NCBI GenBank assembly: GCA_031216915.1
Contig: CM062296.1
Location: 450,740,287-450,804,286, forward strand
Origin: Pictodentalium vernedei
Lineage: Eukaryota > Mollusca > Scaphopoda > Dentaliida > Dentaliidae
Length of the DNA stretch: 64,000 bases
Direction: 5' to 3'
Of this stretch, positions 26,848 to 38,930 are shown in pieces (the stretch's first letter is position 1; each line of letters begins with the position of its first letter). The notes beneath the pieces were generated by a model that had not been told where the DNA came from, searched no databases, and saw only the letters and a program-made list of their open reading frames with translations. The translations under genes were made by a program, and so were the position numbers.

Positions 26848-29765
26848 GTTCGGATATAAGTTTGCTGTCCTTTTGGTGGCTAGGGAAGTTAGTCGTTCTT
26901 CTATAGTTGGAATACGGGCCGATCGTGGAGTGGTTTGATTGGGGCGGCTCACGAGGCGCGGAGGGCAACCCTAAGTGCATGGTTCTGGATTCTTTGGAGT
27001 TTGCCCATCTTAGTTTTATTTATTCTACTGGGGACGAGTGCCCCATACTCAATTACGAGGCGCCCGAATGCTTTGTATAGTTTAAGTAGGGCTGCCTCAT
27101 TGGGTCCGCAGGAGGTGCCGCGAAGCATTTTTAAAATATTGATACGTTTAGTTGCATTAGTAGCGATATTATTGGTATGATTAGTAAAGGACAAATTTTG
27201 ATCAATGGTGATACCGAGGAATTTTGCCTCCGTGTGCATTCTGGGAGTTACTTTATCCAGTAGTTTGAGGCTAACATCGCGGTTTTTTTTTTGTCTTACG
27301 GGTGAATGTGATTCTTTGAGTTTTGTTTGTGTTTACCTTAATTCTCCACTTCACACACCACAGCTCCAGGTCATCCAGAGCGCGCTGGACAGATGTCTGG
27401 ACTTGACTAGCTGTGTTATTAGAATCACAAAGTCCCTTATCATCCGCAAATTGTGAGATTTGAACGCGCTTGCCGGTGGTTTTGAGGTCGTTGACATAGA
27501 TGATATAGAGGAGGTGGCTGAGAACGGATCCTTGAGGGGAGCCTGCTTCAATGGGGGGCTTTGTCGGACATTTCATTGTTGACTCTGAGTTTTATTTTAC
27601 AGTCGTTAAGAAAGGAGGAGAGTTTAACAGTTTCATTGGGAGTTTCATTTTGGGCAGTGTGAGGCGTATACCGAATCGAACGCCTTTTCTCCATCAAGTA
27701 GGATTGCTGCGCCACTTGTTGATTATTATTTTTTTTTTTTTATTATGATTTATTACCGGGTACAAAAGAAGTAAATGTTATTGAAATACAGTTACTATAA
27801 ACATACAGATTATAGAGAAATAAACAATCCACATACTTACGAAATTAAAGGCTCTTGCGCGCTATGTGAAACTCCGGGCAATCAAGAGGGAAGACCCCCC
27901 ACCCAACAAAAAAAAAAGAAGAAAAAAAAAAAAACACACGACTCTGATGCAAAACATCGTAGCGTCAGCGATCTGGAAGAAGCACCAATACCCCCACTGA
28001 CCCCACATACCAAACAGAGAGAAAGAGAGAGAGACCATGTTTCCTACTCTTGTATCCTTAGTTTTGATTGTTGGTTATTAATGGCAGTTTACATTTGTTC
28101 CACAAGGCGATGGACGAGCTCCATTCCTTCCTTACGGTTCCTGTAGGTCGTTTGCCAGTCGTTGAAGAAGTCGGTATCTTCAAGGTGCTCCCTAAGTCTA
28201 TTGGTAAGGACTCTTTCGAAGACCTTACCAATGCAACTAAGAAGGCTGATTGGGCGGTAGTTAGCCGGATCAAACGTGTCCTTATCCGGTTTTGGTACCA
28301 TGACACCAATGACTGATTTACTCATGTGTTATAGAGGGTTACAAGCCTAGTTATTAGCGAGTTAGGACTTTGTTTTAGGATTTTGTAGGATTTTTTTTAT
28401 TATGTTAGCGATTTCGTCGTTTGTTATGGGGTCTACGAGGTCATCTTCGTCCCCAGTTTCGGGTTCGGTGTCGAATTTTGGGTCACGGTAAACATTAATG
28501 AAGCTGTCTATCACGCCATTGACTGCGTCATCATAACCGGGACCTTCCTGTGGGCAGTGGGTTTTCCTGAGGAGGTCGGCAAAAGTGTCGGTCCTCTCCT
28601 TGTCAATGTCGGCAGTGGAGCCATCCTTTTTAGTAAGTGGTTTGGTTGTTGTTTTATTGCATTTACTTTTTTGGCCTGTTAACACTTGGAGGGTGTTCCA
28701 AACTTTTTTGGCCTCTCTTGCTCCATTGAGCTTGACTGTGGCATTTTCCCAGTTATCTTGTTCGACCTGGATGACTTTTTTAACCTCACCGCGAAGGCGG
28801 TTATAAGTTTTTTTTAGGTCTGCTTTTTTGACAGGGTCACTTTCAGATTTTAGTGCTCGGAGGGCTTTACGCTCAGTTTCTATTAGTGAAAGGGTGTCCT
28901 CTGAGATTGTTCTTCTCCAAGGGTGCAGCTCTTCTTTGGGACATATTTCGTCTAGGGTTGTGTTGATTGTTTTTTCTAGGCCAGCGCATTGGGCTTCAAA
29001 TTCTGAGGCGTCTGAGGGGGTGCTGTTAGGGAGTTTCATGTCAACAATTTCTCGATAAAGATCCCATTTTTTCTTAAAATTCCTATGAATGGTGGGGGTT
29101 ACCCGAGGAGGTCGCTACCTCGTTTGATTGAGGCATGCGCCAGGAGGTGGTCGCTGCCTAAGTCATCATTGCTGACTCGGTGGTCGTCGATGTGGTTTAT
29201 AAGGGAATCGCTTGTTATTATTAGATCTAGGATATCGGATCGGATTAGAGGGTTACTACTGATATGGGTCGGAGAGTTGTCATTCATGACTATATGAAGA
29301 TTGAATTTTTCGGTAATGTTGAATAGGGCACCATCGTTAGGGCTAGTGGAATGGCAGCCGAAGTATTGATGTTTTGCATTAAAATCTCCCAGGAAGACAC
29401 AGGGATTGTATTTTCCTGTGAAGAAGTCAAATAATTTCTCATTAACTGTTTTGTTGGGGTCGTTGTAGTAACAGGCTATCGCGATTTTTTTTATTATTGT
29501 CGGCTGTGATTTCGATTGCAACCACCTCAGTTTCGAGGTGGTCTGTTTTGATGGGTTTGAATTTAGTGTTTTGCTTTATTAGAAAAACACCGCTCCCACC
29601 TTTGGTGAGCAGGCGGTCTCTTCTAACAACACCGAATCCGCTTTGTGAGAAGTTTTTATCTCTTGCTATGCACGTCTCGCAAATAGCTATTATTTCAATA
29701 TCGTCGAGGTGGTGGCTCATTTGTACTTTTTTTATTATTAACGTTCCTGGCGTTCCACACTGCTA
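26848..29765 (-). pseudogene. LINE ORF2 (endonuclease and reverse transcriptase), decayed, split by the Polinton
   Basis: Read on the minus strand, the order is as follows. An APE-type endonuclease domain lies at about 29765-29099 (start AVWNARN, then CETCIARD, VFLGDFNAKH, SDILDLIITS and GSDHL). A linker with ICPKEELHPWRR and VWNTLQVLTG lies at 29039-28362. RT follows with [19 protein letters not shown] (about 28250), LLDGEKAFDSV (about 27680), SPQGSVLSHLLY (about 27535), FADD (about 27455), and the thumb (KFLGITIDQNLSFTNH) and C-terminal RT part to 26848. Several frameshifts exist and a 339-bp retro-insertion splits RT. The layout is that of Jockey/CR1-group LINEs. The C-terminus continues at 7380. 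Confidence 0.9.
27729..28067 (-). mobile_element. retroposed polyadenylated insertion inside the LINE RT
   Basis: Minus-strand orientation: the unit ends AATAAATCATAATAAAAAAAAAA (seen as a T-run at 27730-27742), so it has a poly(A) tail with an AATAAA signal. It is flanked by a 13-bp imperfect direct repeat, TTGTTGATTATTA (27716-27728) and TTGTTGGTTATTA (28068-28080). The RT sequence is resumed on both sides. The content is non-coding with purine/pyrimidine tracts. It could be a SINE, a truncated LINE of another family or a retrocopied transcript end. Confidence 0.75.
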
Positions 29766-31215
29766 ACTGGAGAGGTTGGGGGTTAATCTATACTCCCCAG
29801 TTTCATAGTTATGGGCCGTGATGTGGACCCCGCTGTTGAGGAAGTTGATTTTGGTAACTCTATTTGGGGCTGTGACTTTTAGCTTCCAAGTCTCTTTCCC
29901 TGACGCCTTGGAAGTGGACCTTTCCCATATGCAATCAGAGAGGGCTCTCTCAATGCCAGCTTTACTGGTCGGCGGGTGAACCCAGAAAAGGGCTTGGTTG
30001 GGGAACTAGTTGCTTGATTTCGTTTTGACTTGGCGGTTAGCGTTTTTAATGAAGGTTGCCTTAACTAAATCAGAGTAGAGCGCTTTGTTAATGCATGTGG
30101 CCCCACTATGGCCATTGGAGAGTGCGATTTGGTTTTTGTTGCTAGCTTGGTTCTGCCTGTGGTTATACTCGGGAGAGATTCGAGCTGGGCTCAAAGGAGA
30201 CAGAGGTCAGAGCAAGACAACCCCTTGCTTTTTTGACTTGCCTCTTTTCCGAGGAGATGAAGCCTTCCATGTCCTCCGTCTCCAGACAGTCCAGCTCTAG
30301 GTCATAGTCGTCATTTTTCCTTTTCATTTTGGTTTTGATGCCTATGTCGGTTTCGGCCACAATTCCTTGGGAACTGGTGCTGAGCTGGGTCTCCAATATG
30401 TTATGGAGCTTCTTGTCAGGACATTCATCGTCGCGCCCAAGAGGGTCATCAAGGTTATTGTGAGTAGGAATGCCAGCCTCGGACTTGTTGTTGGCCCTTG
30501 GAACCACTGAGGTCACTTAGGTTACCGATGCTCCCAGAGGCGGGCTATCATACTCGTTGGATGGAAGGATCTTGTGGATCTCTGCAGCTACTATAACCTG
30601 CTCAGGAGAGGAACCCGAGGAAGAAGGCATGACGGGTGGCTTGTCAGACTTAGCTAGGAGGGTCTGAAATCTGGCCTCTGCAGAACCTCAGCCATCCTGT
30701 GCATCTCACTCATCCATGATAGCTTGTTTTCTAGATTATCAATGCGTAAAGCCTGCAGTTCAGACTCACGGCTGTGTTTAGCTACCAAATCTAAGCGCTC
30801 TTTACTCCCGGCTATACGCCCCCTCTCTCCCTATCCTACTGAAGGGCAATTAGTTGTTTTTCCAGAGAAGTGATATTTTCACCGCCCACACTCAGCGTCT
30901 TCTTCTTTTGTTCCCCCTCCAGACTTGACCTCCTATATTTGGGTTGGCAAGCGACCCCTTTGTAATGGGTCTACTGAAGGTTGAAGGATTAGCCCCCTTA
31001 GGATTATGGGCACCAACCTTGTAGAGTTTGTTACTTTCACGCTCTTTCCTATTGACCTTGGTGCCCTTGCCCTTGTCGTCCCTTTTGTCTGTGGTCCTAG
31101 TTGAAGTAGTGGTCTTCTCAGTCTTGTTGATGCCCGGTCCAGAAGCTGCTGCTGTTAAATTAGCTGTGGTTGCTGTAGTTGTTGATAGAGATGAAGATAA
31201 AAGTTTGTCAGCCAT
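29766..31215 (-). pseudogene. LINE ORF1 (gag-like), decayed
   Basis: The minus-strand start is ATG 31215 (MADKLLSS), followed by Thr/Ser/Lys-rich disordered sequence to 30892. Another open piece is at 30516-30163, with lysine-rich GIKTKMKRKNDDYDLELDC, and one at 30194-30006. Between 30000 and 29780 the translation resembles the end of a gag-like single-stranded nucleic-acid-binding domain. Stops and frameshifts are common. It precedes the ORF2 endonuclease in the right order and orientation, so it belongs to the same LINE copy. The 5' end is at or just right of 31215. Confidence 0.6.
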
Positions 31216-32449
31216 GGCAGTTAATTATCGAGGATCAGATACAGACTGGTGTTCTGAAGTGTGCCTGAAAAAACTCTTGTTTAGTATCAAATATGATAAA
31301 AATCAATTTCTGATTACCGATTTCTGAACACGTCTGATCTGATCGAACCGGTAACCGTGGCGAAAACGATAATGATGACATTCTAGAAAATACAATCGTA
31401 AACCTTTTATACTATTGCCACCAGACTTCACTTCATCAAAGGTCACCGATGAGAGAAGTTACCGCTTTGGACGGAGGGAGGGGCAGATTAAATTCAGCGA
31501 TTTTGTCTCACGTTTCAGCCATTCATTGCTTTAGAAATCAGTGTTCAAAGGAGAATTCCACTGGGCTAGCAAGTCCCTTTTGGGCATTTATGTCTTTACA
31601 GGTCTACGAAAAGATACCATCAAAATTTTACACCCAAAACAATATGAATTACGTGTCAGAATTTCGTCAGAATAGCGATCGGTGTCGTCTGGTCTTTTTT
31701 ACTTTGTAGAATGTTGGTTGTTATGGGTAACGTCATACGAATCGATTCTCTGGAAGCATGGTTGGGACAGAGCTCTTGCACTAGGGTACGATTTGTCGAT
31801 CTATTCAGATAAAGCACGAGCCGACTAATACAATCAGGTTGGTCCGAGAAAAAACCAAACTCTTCGGTCCTGCCACGGTGTAGTAAAATTAGTTTGTGAC
31901 ATTGGGGATTATGATGATTCATGGGAATAATAACTAGAGAATAAACCGAATACCCTCAACCGCACCCCCATACTATGAAGCCCGGCTCACTGGCTCAATC
32001 TCTAGAGGTAATGCCCAGAAATGGAGCCAGCAGGTCCGGTCCGCCAACGCTCGGGGCACTACCGGAAGCATCCGGCCTGTTCAGAATCGCGGAAGTGTTT
32101 ATACAATCCACGATGTCCTGTGAGGGCAGTAGTGTCTGCTTGTTGTCCATGGGTTGACGGGACTGTAACGGTTTTCTTGATTAACTAGTGGCTGTAAGCA
32201 ATGGATCCACCCTCTAATCGCCGAACATGTTGCATTGTATCTTCTATCTCATCAATGACTGAATAGCAGGGCAATTTACTCAATCTGCAGTTTCTAAGAC
32301 ACTGGGCCTGGATGTTACCTCTTCTAACTTTTAAACTCAACTTATGTTTAGTTTGACGAAAGCTCCCCAAGAACAACTCCGCTACTCCACCTGTTAATCA
32401 TTTTTTCGAAATTTTGTTTTAGGTAAATGTTCTTTTCTTCATTGTAAAT
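31216..32449. other. non-coding; partial MITE near 31380-31425
   Basis: No convincing gene. The phrase AGAAAATACAATCGTAAACC-TTTTATACTATTG at about 31384-31420 is the end of the TATAAAAC MITE family. The other short frames carry no motif. Confidence 0.5.
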
Positions 32450-32833
32450 TTATTGTTTAAGGCTCGTTTTTAACGTCGGTAAATTATGAAGTTCCCTTTG
32501 TATGTGCATTGCTATATATGGTATTTTGTAACAATCAATATGCTGTTGACAACGTTGACGCTGTCCGTGTCTCCAGTACCAAGAATGATCTCCCATTTTC
32601 CAAATTGATACTAAAACCCTATACCAGCATAACATCTGTGTGAAATCATTCCAAAATGTTTTTGTTGCATCGCAAGTGATACACCAATGTTCTATGGTTT
32701 TCTCTACCCTTTCACAAACACTCCTTGCCGGGGATTGGCTACTGATTAGTTTGTCGACAAATTTATTTAATCCCAAAATTTCGACAGTTAATTCATACTG
32801 AAAATATTTTAAAATTAGTGCCCACCAAGCCAC
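32450..32833 (-). pseudogene. L1-like LINE C-terminal remnant (zf-RVT-like)
   Basis: The minus-strand frame includes VEKTIEHWCITCDATKTFWNDF. This is the spacing of the cysteine/histidine zf-RVT module found after the reverse transcriptase of L1-type elements (C...E..EH...C....FW). The following residues, ending YIAMHIQRELHNLPTL, also suit that C-terminus. No RT is preserved nearby. It is an old fragment of a different LINE clade from the 26.8-31.2 kb copy. Confidence 0.55.
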
Positions 32834-33047
32834 AGTTAAGAGGATTTCTGAATATTCTATTTCAGTTTAATTCGGTTCCAAATCCAATTTTAGTTGTGAT
32901 TTACCCTATAGGCGTTTTCCGTTGAACAGGCTTGCATTAGTCTATGACCTTTTTGACACCTTAATGATTTTAGGTGTAGTTCAAAGCATCGTCAAATACC
33001 CAAAGCCAATGGTAATCTGGTGGTGATACAGTGGAACCCACTTACAG

Positions 33048-33290
33048 TATGTGGAGAGTGGGTTGTAACTAAATCACACATGGAGTGGAGTTATCGCCCA
33101 AAGTATCACTTTCAAATTCTGTTCATATGGACAAAAATACAAGCAATGTTTCAGCCAAAGGACCTCCGGGTTTAACCCGGAGGTCCATTGGCTGGAACTT
33201 TGCTTGTGCTTGCTATGCTTTGCAACAAATTTGCTAATATTACGTGGAGTAAATATCCACTCTCAGGGTGATTATTGATAATACACTCCC
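33048..33290. repeat. foldback MITE-like repeat, copy B
   Basis: Homologous to 4682-4905. It has a strong internal hairpin, AAAGGACCTCCGGGTT / AACCCGGAGGTCC (about 33157-33187), framed by GTTTCAGCC and GGCTGGAAC. It ends immediately before unrelated sequence near 33290. Confidence 0.7.
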
Positions 33291-33359
33291 CATGTTCTGT
33301 AGCTAGATATCACTTAACTGAATGACCATTTTAACTGAATATCACTTCAAATATATATA

Positions 33360-34121
33360 CTGTCCAAAAAAGTTAAGCCCCCCCCCCCCCCCTCCCCGCC
33401 ACCTCCCTATAATACCAGTGGGAAAACAGTAAATGGGTAAATTCTCCTGAGAAAACCTGCTATTTGCAGTAGGGGGTATATGTCTTATTAGTAAAGCAAG
33501 GGTTTCTTGAGCTTTCTTTTTTATTGAATGGATATTAGGCACCGCGGACGTCATCACAACGTTAAAAATCGTCATGTTGTTCAGTAACTGATGGAACAGC
33601 CTCGAGAATATCTAACACATCTTAACCCTTTACCTAACATGAAAAGCAGACGACACTTGCAAACAAAATTCTTGAATAACTATTTTTTTCATTTTTTGCC
33701 TCAAAAACATAGGTTATGACCCCTCGTTGGATCGAGCTCGACGAGTTCATTGCAACGAGGGGTCATAACCTATGTTTTTGAGACAAAAAATGAAAATGAA
33801 AAAATAACGAAAATTAACTGGAGATTTTTGAGAATAGCGCTGGCCGTTTTTGGCCGTTACGTTGGGTAAAGGGTTAATCGGCGTGGCATGCTGTCCATGA
33901 CCTTCCGAATTTCTCTCACTGTGATGTTGTCTCATTTCTCTATAAGCACACGGCAGTGAAGTGGTCAATAGCCAGCAAATATTCACCTGTTTTAAGAATG
34001 TATGCCCGATCCGATAGAGGAATGCAGAACGTCACAATAAGAGCTATTTAGTATACCCATCCACAGGTATAATGGGGGGGGGGGGGGAGGAGGGGGGGGG
34101 GGCTTAACTTGTGTTGGACAG
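33360..34121. mobile_element. Tc1/mariner-type non-autonomous element, TA-flanked, carrying a nested MITE
   Basis: The left end CTGTCCAAAAAAGTTAAGCC(C)n and the right end (G)nGGCTTAACTTGTGTTGGACAG are inverted repeats. Both are bordered by TA within ATATATAC. Each TIR contains a poly-C/poly-G tract of 14 or more. Internal minus-strand sequence at about 33880-33975 resembles the end of a Tc1 transposase gene. A TTAA-flanked palindromic MITE lies inside at 33622-33877. Without the nested MITE the element would be about 510 bp. Confidence 0.75.
33622..33877. mobile_element. palindromic piggyBac-like MITE, copy 1 (nested)
   Basis: TTAA at 33622-33625 and 33874-33877 flanks CCCTTTACCTAACATG ... 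CGTTGGGTAAAGGG. The middle is a near-perfect foldback: ACATAGGTTATGACCCCTCG, GAGCTCGACGAGTTC, then the complement. TTAA duplication and CCCTTT termini are those of piggyBac-superfamily elements. There is no coding capacity. Confidence 0.85.
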
Positions 34122-34229
34122 TATATATACTAGATCAAAGAGAAAGTATAATAAACTTTGAAGAGCACTTGTTTTAGTATTATATACTTTAATCCCCAAC
34201 AAATTATTGTAAATTCATATTTTGAGCCT

Positions 34230-35349
34230 AGCTGTATAAATTTATTAATTTCAAGATCGTTACTGCTGTCAGCGTCACGTCAGGACGTCGCAATTCAGAC
34301 ATGGGGTGAAATGTAAACTTCATGCATGCAGTCAATAGCGTGTATGTCCTCTTTCGTGGCAAGCCGTCGACAGCGCATGGACCCGATAAGTCTCTGAATG
34401 CCGCTCTGTGGTATTGCGTTCCACTCCTGCCATAGAACATTACGTAAATCGCTTAACGTTTGAAGATCATGAAGTCATACCCGACGGTCGGATTGATCCC
34501 AAAGATGCTCCCTCGATTGGCGACAAATCTTGAGCAAGCGGGGGCCAGGGAAGAAGTTTGATGCTCTTCTCCTCAAGAAAGTAACGACAGATACGCGCCA
34601 CGTGACATCCGGCATTGCCTTGCTTGAATATCTGCAATCCAGTTGTTAGCTTTGAACAACGGGACAACAACAGCGTTAAGAATTTAATTTCGTCTCTACA
34701 TCGCTGTCTATTCAGATTACCATCGATGAAGATCAACTGCGTTCGATAGTGCAGGGAAATTCCCGCCCAAACCATTACACTACCCCCATTGAATTGGTCG
34801 CATTCCCACACGCAAGCATCAGAAAACCGTTCTCCTCGCCGGCGATACACTCTTTCCCTGCCATAAGCGCGCCGTAGACAAAATCGTGATTCATCACTCA
34901 CTCAACAGAACTGTGCTGCAGCACTGCTGAGTCCAACAAACACGCTGACGTACCCATTCCATTCTGACGGTACGATGACGTTGGGTAAGGATTGGTCCGT
35001 GGTATGGACGCCTACTTCGGATGCCGTGTTCAGCGAGTTTGTTGCGAACAGTTTGTTCACTAGTTCTATTGTTAGTTCTACAAGGGGTAATTGCTGTTGT
35101 CCTCGTCGCCGGAAGGAAGCGGTCCCGCAAGTAGGACGTCATGATGTACCGATCCTGTGCAGGGGTCGTAACTCTTGGTCGACCTGAACGCGGTCGCTCG
35201 GCAGTAGATCCAGTGGTTCTATACCTTCCAATGAGACGGTAAATAGTGGCCACAGTGACTCCGAACTCAGCATCGAGCTCATCTGGAGATATCCGAGCCT
35301 CAGGCATACCAATGGCACGCAACCTCTGATTTTCGGTTAACCTTGGCAT
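34230..35349 (-). pseudogene. Tc1/mariner transposase, inactive
   Basis: The minus-strand start MPRLTENQRLRAIGM opens an HTH region (ATIYRLIGRYRTTGSTAERPRSGRPRVTT, with the classic GRPR hook), which runs to about 34894. The catalytic part (34901-34467) has SDESRF (first Asp), GGSVMVWAGIS and DLSPIE (Glu). In the second catalytic position the usual QxDNA-type Asp is Gly (FKQGNAG), so catalysis is lost. The two halves are in different frames around 34900. The C-terminal LRDLRNVL...IPQSGIQRLIGSMRCR part continues to about 34330. TIRs were not identified. Confidence 0.88.
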
Positions 35350-37675
35350 TCTTTAAAATGTCGTAAGACAAAAACTAGCGTGTTTTCTCATTAACCCAGA
35401 CTCTTTAGCACAACATAGCACAAAGAAAATCGTCGCTCAACAATTCAATTTGACATTCTCGGGTAGTACGTGCTATTTTGAAATCCGTAGCAACATTGTA
35501 TGCGATTGAGTGGACAACAACACCATGCACTTAAACTCTTTGCACGACTTCTTGTTCACAAACATGCAACATTAGAACTATTATATTTCATCCTTTATGC
35601 TATTTTTCACATTTGTTTTTATTATGCTTTATTTTTGACTCAGCATATATATAGGTACTTGGGCGTAAGCTTGAAAATAGGCGATATGTTATTTTAGATG
35701 TCGTGAAAATTCAAAACAAAATAATAATTTGTCACTCGATTCGCAGTCCATCCGTATTTATGAACAATGCGTCGCAATTTTGAAACAAAACAAATGAAAA
35801 ATTGTAACATTTTGTAGATATTTGTCGCCATCGAAAATAACTTGTCACCTATTTTCAAGCTAAATTTCCCATTACTTTTATAGCACCTTAACTGCATATA
35901 GGATATAATGCAGACATCTGTGAAATGAATAAAAAATCTAGTCATATACTGTCACATTACCGTGAAAACCATAGAATTGCCAATGTTTATATACCTGTTT
36001 GGCCCCAGTATACTCACCATAGGCATTTAATCTAGTTAATCTATTATATCTTGTTTGACAGAGCACCATGAGCTCTGTCAAACAAGATATATACAATAAA
36101 TGGTCAGTTATACATATTTCTGTTAACTGAATAATCGCGTTAATTTTTCACTGGAAAACGGCTATTGCGTTAACAGGGTTTCACTGTATAGAGGCCGATA
36201 TGTGTATGGTATTACAAAAGTGGTGCATTATGATTGGGTTGCCCTCAACTGTGGAACCTGTCTTTTCAATGTGGATTCTTTTCAAAAAACGTATTCCAGT
36301 TGAAAAAGCTATACCATTTCGACAGGTCGTTTCTGTGAAATAGGGGATCTTTAGTTCGTTGCGATTCTATTGGAAACTTATGGTTCCTGTCCATCAAATC
36401 TTGGTTCACAAATTTGTACAAATTCGCGACTCATTGCACAGATCCTTCATCTCTAACTTCAATGCTTCATTTTTGTTAAAAGCAAGGCGCGTAGATATGG
36501 TGAACCTAAATTTATTAGTCTGGTCAATATAACGTTTGACCGCCAGAAAATTCATAGATGTTTTTATGCTGTAAGATAGCAGTTAAGGACATACTAAAAG
36601 TTTACCACATTTGGTCAACCTCAAGCAGAAAATTAGATCATACTCAATGTAGCTACTGCGGATGTACTACAATTTACTACAAACTTGTTAATGGTTGTTT
36701 ATGGTACCATAAAGCTTAACTGACCAAGTAAAATTTCAAAAATACATCGTTATGACGTAGTTCTAAGGCCTTGTACTTTATGCACATTTAGGAATACTTA
36801 ATGTACTACAGACTTCCTAATGTTGGGTTTTAAACCCTATAAATGTATTATATATCGTTAGGAATATGATACCATTGAGTCTAATAGGCCTATAAAAATT
36901 TCAAGGAAAGATCAGTATGATAAAGTATTAAGTCAGTGTGAAGAAAAACATGATATGCTGAAATTATCAAGATGGACTACAAACTTGCCTCATAATAAAA
37001 CACAGGTTTCACCACACTGCGCCAAATGCTGCAATTCAGAAATAAGTTTAGAGAGTTCTGTTCTCATGATACACTCATTTCCACCCCTGGTTCCAACGCA
37101 TACCCTAACAGCTAAACCTATTCAGAGCCCATTGGTTACACGTCGTGCATGAGAAAGGCAATGAAATAGAACAATTTTTTAAACTATTGAAAGCGCCGAA
37201 TGCATTTACATTTGTTTTTGCATTGTCACAAGAAATTGACTTTGCAACTGACTGGGGGAAATTACCCTCTGGTTACTAATACTGTCCTATTGCACCAACC
37301 ATAAAGAAGATTTTTTTTCACGTGAGTTCATCGACATTGTAATCCTTTGAGGAAACATCAACAACTGTATCACTGTGGAATGTAACATGACTGTACTCAA
37401 TTTGGCCCGATCAACATGCAATATTGGATGGCAACCCATACTTTCTACATCTGCACTTGGTGTTACTGCAGCCTTTTGTACAGTTACAATAAATAACCTT
37501 GGGGAGATTCTCTGGAGCTAGTTTCTGGTCCATAATAAATGGTAGCAAGTGGTCACCCTCCTCACATGGCCAACCCCACAGTCTTTAGGGTCCATATTTC
37601 CGTCTATGCTAATCCACACCATAATTTGATTATATGCTCGAAGGCAATGGAACTTTGCAGCAGATTTGAGTGGAG
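35350..37675. other. non-coding region with a perfect hairpin
   Basis: No gene is supported. A perfect 19-bp-arm hairpin lies at 36046-36064 / 36072-36090 (ATATCTTGTTTGACAGAGC). Sequence near 35650-35700 and 35830-35870 shows a short inverted match (CTTGAAAATAGGCGA / CCTATTTTCAAGC), so another foldback of about 220 bp may lie at 35660-35870. Confidence 0.5.
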
Positions 37676-38930
37676 TCAGTCTTTCTGGCTTGACAAACTA
37701 CTTGGCTGAAGGCACCTCTTTTTAGCAAGCAGTTTATTGCGAACATTACCAACTGATATTCCAGATTTTCCTCCAAGCAATGATACAAACACCTCATCAC
37801 TTAAATTCTCTTTAAATGTAGGGTTTTGACTAGGCGAAGGATATACACTTTCATGAGAATCACCATTAATCGACTTCTGGAAAACAGCCTTTTCCCCAAC
37901 TCCATATAGCCTGGAGGCACTATCGCACCCACTAAATGCGTGTACAAAGGCTAATTGGATACATACCCCCCCCCCCCCCCCCCCCCTTAGCATTTGCTTT
38001 AGATAGTTGTCATAAATGTGCTTGAAATTCGTTTTGTCAGAAAGGAAGTAGAGTATTTTTTGTACTTTGTATTCGCATGATGCAGAATCAGAACTAGCAG
38101 GTCAGTGTCTTCTCCTGTAAGTGTTGTCAGCTGAAACTTTGCATCCTCTGTTACCGCTGTGACAATATCTGCATCAGCATCTGGAGAGGCATGAGTGACA
38201 CGGCATCCTTTGCCCTCAAGTTTGTCGCTAATTAGGTTTATAAATGCTTGCTTATTTGAGTTTCTCCATAGAAACTTGTTCATTTTCCCCGAGGGTAACA
38301 CACGACTGGAAGTAAAATGGAAAGCTGGTTGCACTTTCTGTTTCCTTCGCTAATGTTAATTATCCTTGATGGCGGGTCGACAAAGTATCCGTCAAAGACC
38401 ACTGTTGCTTGGCTATAATTTGAAACTGTAAGATGATGGAACAGGAACTCTCCATCTTGGACAAAGTGCTCAGTCTGAGGTATTGTGTCTGTGATAATTG
38501 CGTTGCTTGGGGAACAACCGGGATATTCGTGGATGGCCTTCTCCAGCTGGGTTTAGTCGGCCTCCAGGAACACATATTTGGCTTCAAATAATGCCGATGA
38601 GTATGGACTTATCTCAAACTCTATGACATCTTGAAGTGTCAAATCTCCAACTTGTGATACAAGGGACTTTTGGAATAATAGGGCCGAGTCAATTTTTTGT
38701 TTATTGTTTATTTTCACGGAAGATACAGCACCTAATGTCTTAACCGTATCTTTCCTTTTGAAGGAATATGTGAATATTGGTTGCCCAACTTTGTTGACAA
38801 TAGCCTTTCCTAAACTTTCATACTCATGGACGTTCACCTCATCATTGGGTACTACAGCAGTTACAACATTCCATAAAGTAGGGTCGGCTGTGAATGGATT
38901 GCATTCCTTTAGTTCTTGGAACAATTTTTA
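37676..38930 (-). pseudogene. C-terminal half of an invertebrate multicopy protein (PIN-like nuclease fold suspected)
   Basis: Minus-strand pieces in order are NPFTADPTLWNVV (about 38880), VKINNKQKIDSALLFQK, YSSALFEAKYVFLEAD (38553), a middle with VFDGYFVDPP, then INLISDKLEGKGCRVTHASPDADADIVTAV and LTGEDTDLLVLILHHA (about 38080). Last comes FVHAFSGCDSASRLYGVGEKAVF (about 37890). The acidic pairs (DADADI, GEDTDLL, GCD) suggest a metal-dependent FEN/PIN-like nuclease domain; that is my inference. Frames change several times and a C-run of about 18 cuts the gene at 37969-37986. The absence of introns points to a retro- or transposon-borne copy. Confidence 0.6.
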
